18,009 bases of DNA, from contig DLVS01000534.1 in assembly GCA_003445095.1 (NCBI GenBank), positions 1 to 18,009 of the forward strand, written 5' to 3'. A program made the position numbers and the translations under genes. Source of the DNA: Verrucomicrobiales bacterium (GTDB taxonomy: Bacteria; Verrucomicrobiota; Verrucomicrobiia; Limisphaerales; UBA9464). Below, piece by piece: positions 8,839-15,318 of this stretch (position 1 is the first letter of the stretch; every line of letters starts with the position of its first letter). The notes beneath the pieces were generated by a model that was given only the letters and a program-made list of their open reading frames with translations, did no database searches and was not told where the DNA came from.

Positions 8839-9282
8839 TCAACTCGCCGACTTCGCCGTCACGGGATGCTCACCCCCACCTTTCCATTCGTCTGAGATGA
8901 GCCAGTCCTCAAAATAAAGGAGCCAGAGGCTCGCCCAAGGAACTATAGTGCGGCTAAGTAACCTGTCCGTGGTCCACTCTTGGTATTTGGGTTGATAAAG
9001 ACACAGCCGTGCTGATTCCTGCTCATAGAGATGGGGAATGTTTCGGCCTTGGGCCAGTTCAGCCAGTGAAGGGTATTCAACGAAGGTGCTTGGTGAGCCG
9101 GTAAGGCGATACACCAATCGAATCTGGAACTTTCGGCTGAGAACCGTCGGCTGAAGTGACTGACGCCACACAAGCTTGCCGTCACAAGTCTCGCCCCATC
9201 CGGTCGGATAGTCTGCCCGCAAAGACAACAGTTGTTGGGCAATCGTCAGCTTTTGGCGGCCACTGGGTCCAAAGCGAGTCAC
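8839..9282 (-). CDS. Stand-alone E2-like CBASS protein (type II-short)
   Basis: 147 residues from a GTG start overlapping the CD-NTase stop as GTGA, so probably translationally coupled. The sequence matches the prokaryotic E2-like (ubiquitin-conjugating fold) proteins of CBASS: IPHLY with His84, then RLCLYQPKYQEW with the candidate catalytic Cys94, then TIVPWASLWLLYFEDWLISDEWKGGGEHP, the typical Trp-rich end. No E1 adenylation domain and no JAB/Cap3 peptidase gene is present in the window, which separates this from full type II CBASS with Cap2 (E1-E2 fusion) plus Cap3. In a single-E2 system from Serratia the E2 was reported to process and conjugate the CD-NTase through its C-terminus and so activate it; the same job is inferred here from synteny and motif. 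Confidence 0.87.
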   Translation of the reverse strand: MTRFGPSGRQKLTIAQQLLSLRADYPTGWGETCDGKLVWRQSLQPTVLSRKFQIRLVYRLTGSPSTFVEYPSLAELAQGRNIPHLYEQESARLCLYQPKYQEWTTDRLLSRTIVPWASLWLLYFEDWLISDEWKGGGEHPVTAKSAS

Positions 9283-10520
9283 GATCCGAAAAAGGTGTTC
9301 CCCTCGACTGTGATTCCAGTTGCCAGACCCAGTGTACCGGCCGGAGCCACGCGCAGAGTACGGTTGGCTCTCGCTGCTGAGACCGCCTCCACAACTCGGC
9401 TTTGAGCGGCTTTCACGACTCCTTCTCCGCCAATCTCAGCGAGAGTGGCAAAGAGAGGATAACCGTCGCCAGATTCAGCGAGGGCCTGGAAATGTCGGCT
9501 CGCTGCCCCGTGCCATTCCCAAAACGCTTCTGGCAAGGCTTGGTTGTGATTCCACTTGTCGGCGAAATTCTCGCCTTCGGTCGTCTTGTTCGGGACCCAC
9601 CATTCTATGCGGCTACCATTCCATCGTCGCTCGATAAAATTGGGCATCCGAGCGATCACGTCACAAACCAGGTCGAGTTCACTGGGATAGACTCGGTCGG
9701 ACAGGGCAGCCTCGGCGTACGATTCAGCGGAGAGTGCGGTCAGAATCACCGAGATGGGCGCCACATTCAATCGGTCTCGGAAATGCAGACAGCGATGGCG
9801 CTTAAACAATTGCACCGAACGCCGTAGCAGCCCTTTCAGGGGCGTGTGTTTCGGAAACGAAGCAACTTCCGCCCGCAGGTGACCATCCTCACAAAAGGGA
9901 GGGACTTCGAACTTGGGTTGGTTCAAGCCATGGTATGCGAACCAATCAACAAACGCTTTGGGGTGGCTTGGCTGCCACGCGCGCGCTTCACGATCCGTCA
10001 CGCAGAGTCCGCCATTCGTACACTTCGAATTATTAACCGCCGGGGTAATATCCAAATGAAGCTGCGACTCCTTGGAATAATCTAGCCGCCAACAACGCCG
10101 ATATTCACTGAGCATTGGGCCGTAAGTCCCATGGCTTCGCAGCCGATCTCCAATGGCCTTCTTCACCGCCGCCTGCGGCAGTGACTCGTCGCCCATCGAG
10201 AGATGGCAAACAAGGTCCACGTCAAAGTCATCTCCATTCCGCGGCTTTACTGTGGTCTGGTGGGCAACCGAACCCTGCACGAAGATCTTGGGTTTGAACC
10301 TGCCGATGATAGGGCACTCGTCCAACCATTTCCCAACGGCGTGGTAGGCAGACTCAGCCGCGCTTCGTTTGGTTTCGGGAAGTTCAAGCTCTTGGCAGAT
10401 GAGTTCTAAGTATCCTCCGATTGCGCGCTTTCGCTCATATTGCTCACTCGGAGTTCCGAATTGCGGCTTAACGAGGCCGTGGTAGGGGATTGGTTGAATC
10501 GCGATAGATCGATCACTCAT
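9279..10520 (-). CDS. CBASS cyclic-oligonucleotide synthase (CD-NTase, cGAS/DncV-like, probably CdnG clade)
   Basis: 413 residues from the ATG at 10520, chosen because it overlaps the cap5 stop as ATGA; the frame runs upstream to 10754 but only through cap5. The nucleotidyltransferase signature is complete: Gly83-Ser84 in VQGSVAHQTTV, Asp100 and Asp102 in DDFDVDLV, and a third acidic residue Asp157 in LHLDITPAV. The C-terminal half is the helical lid typical of CD-NTases. The enzyme would make a cyclic di- or trinucleotide from NTPs in the cytoplasm after phage infection, to be read by the SAVED domain of the upstream protein. Partnership with HNH-SAVED and a single E2 suggests the CdnG clade, whose studied members make cGAMP isomers; clade and product are inference. 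The protein ends Asn-Thr-Phe-Phe-Gly-Ser, so the glycine expected to be conjugated is penultimate. Confidence 0.93.
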   Translation of the reverse strand: MSDRSIAIQPIPYHGLVKPQFGTPSEQYERKRAIGGYLELICQELELPETKRSAAESAYHAVGKWLDECPIIGRFKPKIFVQGSVAHQTTVKPRNGDDFDVDLVCHLSMGDESLPQAAVKKAIGDRLRSHGTYGPMLSEYRRCWRLDYSKESQLHLDITPAVNNSKCTNGGLCVTDREARAWQPSHPKAFVDWFAYHGLNQPKFEVPPFCEDGHLRAEVASFPKHTPLKGLLRRSVQLFKRHRCLHFRDRLNVAPISVILTALSAESYAEAALSDRVYPSELDLVCDVIARMPNFIERRWNGSRIEWWVPNKTTEGENFADKWNHNQALPEAFWEWHGAASRHFQALAESGDGYPLFATLAEIGGEGVVKAAQSRVVEAVSAARANRTLRVAPAGTLGLATGITVEGNTFFGS

Positions 10521-11746
10521 GCGTGTTCTCCTATGGTTATCGTTTGGATAAATCGGCGGTGCTTGTTGTTTTGGTCGAAGATGATCCACGGCAGGTCCGC
10601 CTTGGGCTGACGAGCTCGGCCCAACTCGATAGCGCAGGCGATCGGCATCGCCGGAAAGATGGCAATCCTGCTGGCACGCGGGTGCGCCGATGTGATTGCG
10701 ACCATCACCTTTCGAACGGCTTCGCAGTACTCCACCAGGTGCTGTTTCGAGCAAAGGAAATCATTGTGGCACTCATCGATTGTGAGTTCCCAGATCGATG
10801 AGTCCTTCGGAAGCACGGCTGCGATTCGTTCGTGGACAATTCGCGCGCTTAAGGAAATTATCAGGACAGGGTCTCCACTACACTTCGCGGGCTCTACAAT
10901 CCTGTATGCAATCGGGCTGGCCGCGGTTTGCCATCGCCAGGTTGGAGGCTTCCGGCGGAGTTGGTAGACCTCGGAGGGAATTTTATCGGTCAGGAGCGAA
11001 CCAAGTAGGACGAGCAGCGGTTGCGAAGCGAAACCAAAGATCGAGAACTGATTGGGTGAACCTTCCTCGATGAGCGGTCGCAGTTGGCGATCAAACGCCT
11101 TCTGCAAATGGAGCTTCTCGGTAATCCAAAATTCCGGGGTGCTATCATCATGGAGCGACTGCATCGACAGGTTGATGGGCGAGGCATCGGTCGGATACCA
11201 ATCCGGGAAAATCGCCTCGGCGGCTGAGTCGTAGTGAAGCGGGCTCCGCTCATCCCCAATTCGCGAGCCGTATAAGACAACGTGAGATTTCTTGTTCGGA
11301 GAGATCCCAGTCACAATCCGCACGCGAGTCTCGTGCGCTTCTTTCCAGGACTTTAGAAGTTTGGCGGAGTAACGGGCTCCCTGTTCGTCCTGATCAATCT
11401 TCCTGTGGCAGCCGTGACACACGAGCAGCAGGTTTGAGATTCCGTTGACCTGCTCGGGTGTCGGTTCGAGGGGACCTCGTCCCCGCGGGCCGATCGGAGA
11501 AAACGAGTAGATGTGGGCCTTTTCGCCCAGGTTTACCCGCTCCTGCGTGACGGGCGATTTGTAAAGAGGCAGGTTGCAGCCGTTGAACTGACAGCGGCCA
11601 GCCGCTCGGCCCCAAAGCTCGCATTGAACGTCGAGCTTGATGTGACGAGTAACGTCGCTGGCGTTAACCGAAGAGCCGTGGCCTACCCGCCGGGCAGCCG
11701 TTGCTCTCGACCTCCCTTCTTCCGCCAATTCTACACTGCTATCCAT
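10517..11746 (-). CDS. cap5: Cap5 HNH-SAVED DNA endonuclease, CBASS effector
   Basis: 409 residues from the ATG at 11746, which has GGAG 5 nt upstream. A TTG at 11812 would add 22 residues but coincides with a promoter -35-like hexamer. The N-terminal HNH domain spans about 40-145: zinc cysteines Cys52/Cys57 (GRCQFNGCNLPLY) and Cys110/Cys113 (LLVCHGCHRKID), catalytic His78 (EKAHIYSFSPIGPRGRGPL), Asn105 and His114. The C-terminal SAVED domain (about 185-400) ends with the hallmark IFPAMPIACAIELGRA...ADLPWIIFDQNN. In characterised Cap5 proteins, cyclic-nucleotide binding by SAVED drives oligomerisation and turns on unspecific double-stranded DNA cleavage, killing the infected cell. It is the first gene of the operon and overlaps the CD-NTase by 4 nt. 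The first ~30 residues look disordered. Confidence 0.95.
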   Translation of the reverse strand: MDSSVELAEEGRSRATAARRVGHGSSVNASDVTRHIKLDVQCELWGRAAGRCQFNGCNLPLYKSPVTQERVNLGEKAHIYSFSPIGPRGRGPLEPTPEQVNGISNLLLVCHGCHRKIDQDEQGARYSAKLLKSWKEAHETRVRIVTGISPNKKSHVVLYGSRIGDERSPLHYDSAAEAIFPDWYPTDASPINLSMQSLHDDSTPEFWITEKLHLQKAFDRQLRPLIEEGSPNQFSIFGFASQPLLVLLGSLLTDKIPSEVYQLRRKPPTWRWQTAASPIAYRIVEPAKCSGDPVLIISLSARIVHERIAAVLPKDSSIWELTIDECHNDFLCSKQHLVEYCEAVRKVMVAITSAHPRASRIAIFPAMPIACAIELGRARQPKADLPWIIFDQNNKHRRFIQTITIGEHA

Positions 11747-11784
11747 CCTGACTCCGTCGGGTGCGTGATCACCTGAGGCGAAGG

Positions 11785-11812
11785 AATCTAATCCACTAAT
11801 AGTGGTCGTCAA
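11785..11812 (-). promoter_or_regulatory. Promoter-like element of the CBASS operon
   Basis: Minus strand: TTGACG (11812-11807), a 16-nt spacer, TAGATT (11790-11785), then about 40 nt to the cap5 ATG with its GGAG. The -35 is a 5/6 match and the -10 a 4/6 match to sigma-70 consensus. Its position explains why the upstream TTG should not be the start codon. Confidence 0.45.
11793..11805. promoter_or_regulatory. 13-bp perfect palindrome in the CBASS promoter spacer (operator candidate)
   Basis: CCACTAATAGTGG is a perfect inverted repeat (6-1-6) lying wholly between the putative -35 and -10, the classic place for a repressor site. A weaker related patch, ACTACCATTAGTTGTGGT, lies 15 nt further upstream (11821-11838). 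No gene for a CapW- or CapH-like regulator was recognised in the window, so the binding protein is unknown. Confidence 0.4.
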
Positions 11813-12172
11813 ATCAGGTCACTACCATTAGTTGTGGTGAAGCGAGAGTTTCGCAATTGCTCGGTTCGGCGGATTTCGACCCAAGCTGCCAGGTCCGGCT
11901 GGCAAAAGTGGACCCGGCTTGATCCTGCTCTCGGCCAAGCGTCATTGCGGCGGCATAGTCCGCACCCGCAAGAGCGATCTCATGAGTCGCGTTGCTATTT
12001 GCCGCTCAATTTGTTGGAGCGGGCACGAATCTGGACTCGCAACGACTCGATGCTTTCCGTTTGGTCGGTGGGGCACCTGTCCACTGGGTCAATTCTGGAT
12101 CGCCGAATTCTTGCCGATTATGGTGCGCTCACTTCAGCCATGATACCCGAAGGAAACGACCGAAGACGGATC
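11813..12172. other. Divergent intergenic stretch between cap5 and the hypothetical gene
   Basis: About 360 nt. Its left end holds the upstream part of the CBASS promoter region (weak second repeat at 11821-11838). The plus frame of the next gene stays open back to 11834, but the encoded residues look non-genic (Arg/Ser/Trp-rich, no family resemblance), and two other frames are also open over parts of it. I see no supportable gene; decayed coding DNA is possible. Confidence 0.35.
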
Positions 12173-12616
12173 ATGAAGCTGGTGCAGCGTGGGAAACCAC
12201 GCGCGACCGGACAGTCCGTGACTTTTCAAGTCGATGAAAACGATCCCGATCTGGTCAGTCTTTTTGGCGGACAGCACGGATCCGTGGAAGGCCAAGCGAT
12301 GGTCGATGAATTAGGCGCCGTCTTCGGTTATCTCTGGGTGGAGACTGACGGCCGTTTGAGTTATGAAGTCGTCATCGAAGATCCCGTGGCCGGCCGCATA
12401 TCGGATTTCTTGCTCCGCGATGCAAATGCCTACCTGAATCCCAATCATCGCGGGGTCTTCTCACCTACACTTGATGATCCCAGCGACAAGAGCTCGAACC
12501 CTTCACCCGAAGAAGTTGCCTGGCTTCGTCAAGGTAAAATGGCCAATCTGATTTATGGATCCTTGGTTTGGATGCCGCTCGAATCTCAAACAACTAACGA
12601 TGCGTTGATTCGTTGA
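12173..12616 (+). CDS. Hypothetical acidic protein beside the CBASS operon
   Basis: 147 residues from the ATG at 12173 (MKLVQRGKPRATGQ), preceded by a weak GACGGA; an in-frame ATG at 12140 would add 11 residues, and the frame is open to 11834. The body is acidic and looks like a soluble globular protein: SVTFQVDENDPDLVSLFGG, LGAVFGYLWVETDGRLSYEVVIED, then a Pro/Ser/Asp-rich stretch and EEVAWLRQGKMANLIYGSLVW. No signal peptide, membrane span or helix-turn-helix was seen and no family was recognised. It is divergent from cap5 and lies inside the repeat-bounded block, so it may be an accessory or cargo gene; that is only positional evidence. Confidence 0.5.
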   Translation: MKLVQRGKPRATGQSVTFQVDENDPDLVSLFGGQHGSVEGQAMVDELGAVFGYLWVETDGRLSYEVVIEDPVAGRISDFLLRDANAYLNPNHRGVFSPTLDDPSDKSSNPSPEEVAWLRQGKMANLIYGSLVWMPLESQTTNDALIR

Positions 12617-12711
12617 ACGGAGTTGTCGGAGCAGCAATGGCATCCCAGGAGATGGTACTTAATGCCGCCGCGGGGAGGCATAGCCCATTGAAGGGCAATC
12701 GGTCAGATCTT

Positions 12712-12738
12712 AGATCTTACGTATTCGACAATTGCGCT
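12712..12738 (+). repeat. Right copy of imperfect direct repeat, over the pcfJ-like 3' end
   Basis: AGATCTT followed by ACGTATTCGACAATTGCGCT, matching 7641-7666 with three transitions and one extra base. It covers the stop codon (12717-12719) and last six codons of the PcfJ-like gene. An additional AGATCTT precedes it (12705-12711), giving a 7-bp tandem duplication. Repeats over gene 3' ends are typical of site-specific integration, but no integrase is present. Confidence 0.4.
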
Positions 12739-13587
12739 GCGAAAAGTGTTATCAGTGAATGGACATGAGATCGCCAGGTTTCAACCGCGGCCAGCTCGGC
12801 TGGCCGGGCCGGGCGGTTCGCGAAACCGCGCGCTTGCCTCACGACGCACGTGGCTGGATCAACCTCAACCGTGAGCGTTCGCTGATTCTCTGTTCGAAAC
12901 GAGAAGATGGCGCATTTCCGTTGTTCGCACGCGGGCCAATAGGCGGCCACGCAATGTCGCATCGCGGCCGATTCTTCCACCAAGTCCCGACCGGAAGTCA
13001 GCTCCCGAATCGTCCAGCGAACCCCGCCCACTTCGAGATCGGCATCCCAATGGCGAGCTGGCCAAGTCGATTCGCGTCTGGCTTGAGCTCGCTCCGCGAA
13101 TTGTTGGAAATACTGCTCGACCGCGTCGATAACTCGGGCGCCGGAACGCCCCTTCAGGGTGAATCGCGGCCGGCGTTTCTGTGCGGCGGGATGCTCGCGC
13201 AGAGATTCCGTGAACTGGTGAATAGCCCACTCAGAAATCGGAACTGCTTGGTCGATGAGATGCGGATGGCGTCGAAAGAAGCCGATCAACGTCGGTCCTT
13301 ACGTTTGGGTCTGTCGCAACCCCGGCAGTCGCCCATTCGAGCACGGGCGCGGGCAGCTCCAGCCCACGCTGAAATCCGCTCTGGAACACCACGGTGGTTT
13401 CGCTTTCGGAAGTCTCGGTGTCGTCATCCCAGCAAAATGACTCGCTGAAACCGTCGTCCCCCCAAGCCCAAATGAACCACGAATTGAGGTCCCGTTCCTT
13501 CCACCATTCCTCATTCTCCGCCTCTGCTTCCGCTTTCCGGCCAGCGATGCGCTCGCGCTTTCGGCGTAGTTTACGGGGAGGGTTCAT
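12717..13587 (-). pseudogene. PcfJ-like protein gene, broken by a frameshift
   Basis: Two overlapping frames on the minus strand together make one protein of about 287 residues. The 5' part (ATG at 13587) gives RDLNSWFIWAWGDDGFSESF...LELPAPVLEWATAGVATDPNVRT and then runs into unrelated sequence. The 3' part is open from 13298 and continues naturally with LIGFFRRHPHLIDQAVPISEWAI. The switch lies at about 13289-13301. The C-terminal domain resembles the PcfJ-like family: VRWTIRELTSGRDLVEESAAMRHCVAAYWPACEQRKCAIFSFR, then LTVEVDPATCVVRQARGFANRPA. PcfJ-like proteins have no settled function and are often in mobile or accessory DNA. The second frame's only early start is a TTG at 13289, inside the conserved region, so two separate genes are unlikely. 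A sequencing error would also explain it. Confidence 0.72.
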
Positions 13588-13839
13588 TGTTGGTGGCTAG
13601 CTGATGAGTGGCAGTGGCGCTGGACCGGTCTGACCACTACAACGCTGATCGCGTCAGGAACGCTAAGGCAACCATCTCCCTTGTCAGGTCGTGATTGGCA
13701 CCCAGAAGGGCTGAGCCGGTCGAGGGGTTTGGAAGTCCGCGAAAACCTTCGCTGGTCTGAACCGTCGTCCGATGTCCATTGATTGCCGACGGGCTTCCCG
13801 GTTTTCATCGCACGGCCGCCAACGCGCGACTCAAGCAAG

Positions 13840-14724
13840 ATGAACACTTCTCCCCAATCCATCGTAGCGCTCCTCTCCATTCTCATCGTCTGGCACACTC
13901 GCGCCGACTTCGTGTACACCGTCGATTTCAACGGGACCAATCTGGATTCGCGCCTGTACATCGAAACGCCTCCCCAGTACGGCGCAAGACTGACCGGCGC
14001 CCAATTGGAGCTGTTCAAAGACGAAGGCGCGGGGCCCGGGTCGGGCACCGCGAACGTGTATTCAAGCTTCTACGTGACTGGGGATTTCAGGATTTCGATC
14101 CGTGGTTTCCGCGGCCGGGGCAAAGCGTCCACAGGACTCAGCATCCAATCGACCACTACTGAACATTGGCAAGCCATGTACATGACCGGCCCGGCTCATC
14201 TTTGGGCGGCTTACTGCCACCCGAGCGGATGTGACAGCCGAGGATACGTGGATGACCAGATCACCAATGTGGTCTTCCGCATTCGTCGGGAAGGGTTGAC
14301 CGTGACTTCCGAGTTTGATGCCGGCGAAGGCTTCACCACGTTGATGCAAACCGAACTCGACGGTTTTGATCTCCCGATGCGCCTAAAGTTGTTCATGATG
14401 CAACAGGATCCAGGCGCCTACCCACCGCCTTATACCGACGCGGCTTCGGCATTGTTTGATGATCTCCGCTTCGAGTCGCAGGGCGTTCAGGATTTTGTGC
14501 CCGGGACCTACACCACCGCAGCCACCATTTCCGCCACACGACTGATCTGTTGGCCGACGGAGACGGGAAAGCGTTACCAACTTCAGTGGGCGCCGAGAAT
14601 CGCCGATGAAAATTGGCTCAACCTTCACGGACCCATAATCGGAGACGGAAACTCGACTTGCCTGACCGACCTCGAAGCTCCTGACCAGGCGCGCTTCTAC
14701 CGGGTGGAGACCTTGCCACCGTAA
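13840..14724 (+). CDS. Secreted protein with C-terminal 'FYRV' module
   Basis: 294 residues from the ATG at 13840. The upstream in-frame TTG at 13783 is disfavoured because the ATG starts a clean signal peptide (MNTSPQSIVALLSILIVWHTRA, probable cleavage before Asp-Phe). The mature part to about residue 200 looks like a concanavalin/laminin-type beta sandwich: VDFNGTNLDSRLYIETPPQYGARLTG, FYVTGDFRISIRGFRG, QITNVVFRIRREGLTVTSEFD and ALFDDLRFE. The last ~70 residues (KRYQLQWAPRIADENWLNL...RFYRV) match a module very common at the end of exported verrucomicrobial proteins. Probably exported; ligand or substrate unknown. Its stop is 1 nt from that of the convergent gene. Confidence 0.8.
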   Translation: MNTSPQSIVALLSILIVWHTRADFVYTVDFNGTNLDSRLYIETPPQYGARLTGAQLELFKDEGAGPGSGTANVYSSFYVTGDFRISIRGFRGRGKASTGLSIQSTTTEHWQAMYMTGPAHLWAAYCHPSGCDSRGYVDDQITNVVFRIRREGLTVTSEFDAGEGFTTLMQTELDGFDLPMRLKLFMMQQDPGAYPPPYTDAASALFDDLRFESQGVQDFVPGTYTTAATISATRLICWPTETGKRYQLQWAPRIADENWLNLHGPIIGDGNSTCLTDLEAPDQARFYRVETLPP

Positions 14725-14725
14725 C

Positions 14726-15199
14726 TCAGTCACTTTTGGGCCTCGTCGCTTTCGCTCGATGTCCTTCCACAAACGCCACGAACCGCTTTTCGCGGGTGGA
14801 CCGCGATTGTTGCCAAACTTGTTGCGGGATGGGACGGGAAAGAAATTCGCTGATGTCCCGGGCGAGATCTTCGGTTGAAAGGATCTTGTGTTCCTTCGCA
14901 AGCCGCCACCCGGTGCAAAAATGAACGAAGACCGTGTTGAGGAATTCGGTTTCCGCCGTAGTGATGGGACTCGCCACGAGATCGACTTTCCCGGCCAAGA
15001 TTCGGGCCAACTCTGGCCGCCGATGAAGCTCGCTCCACAGTTCTCGGTGCTGTTCCTCCAGGGCCAGGAGCGCTGTCATTCGGTGCGACTTGGAGTCACG
15101 ACGAATCGTCACCGCGGTGAAGATTAGACCTGCAATGATGCCCACGCTCTGAACGAGATTGAACCAATTGGTTTCCAGAAATGCGGGCCAGTTTCCCAT
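14726..15199 (-). CDS. Single-span membrane protein of unknown function
   Basis: 157 residues from an ATG preceded by AAGGA at good spacing. Residues 12-32 (FNLVQSVGIIAGLIFTAVTI) are a transmembrane helix; the rest is a helical cytoplasmic domain (RRDSKSHRMTALLALEEQHRELWSELHRRPELARIL, then a helix with TGWRLAKEHKIL). Proteins of this layout, one N-terminal anchor followed by a 'WxxLxxRPEL' helix, recur in bacteria as uncharacterised membrane proteins. It is convergent with the secreted-protein gene and divergent from the DUF72 gene. Function not known. Confidence 0.75.
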   Translation of the reverse strand: MGNWPAFLETNWFNLVQSVGIIAGLIFTAVTIRRDSKSHRMTALLALEEQHRELWSELHRRPELARILAGKVDLVASPITTAETEFLNTVFVHFCTGWRLAKEHKILSTEDLARDISEFLSRPIPQQVWQQSRSTREKRFVAFVEGHRAKATRPKSD

Positions 15200-15258
15200 C
15201 GTTTCCTTTTACCACAGTTCGAAGCGTTTAGGGAGCCTGCCGGTTTTCAATCCATTAC

Positions 15259-15276
15259 TCCAGTGATCGCACTGGA
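15259..15276. promoter_or_regulatory. 7-4-7 perfect inverted repeat upstream of the DUF72-lexA-dinB cluster
   Basis: TCCAGTG-ATCG-CACTGGA, arms fully complementary, 42 nt before the proposed DUF72 start and in the divergent gap with the membrane protein gene. It could be a dimeric regulator site (possibly LexA, as this would be the promoter of the whole cluster) or a short RNA hairpin. It does not share sequence with the repeat at 16375-16390. Confidence 0.4.
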
Positions 15277-15318
15277 ATCTTCCTCGTCAGTTCGTTGCCC
15301 GGGAGGTCGAATTCCGGG

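Noticed and set aside
10520..10754. 78-codon upstream extension of the CD-NTase
   Set aside because: It runs through the SAVED end of cap5 in another frame; the ATG overlapping the cap5 stop is the natural start.
11747..11812. TTG-initiated extension of Cap5
   Set aside because: The TTG falls in a TTGACG -35-like hexamer and lacks a ribosome binding site, while the ATG at 11746 has GGAG at good spacing.
13783..13839. Extended N-terminus of the secreted protein
   Set aside because: Starts with TTG and would bury the signal peptide behind a proline/arginine-rich stretch.
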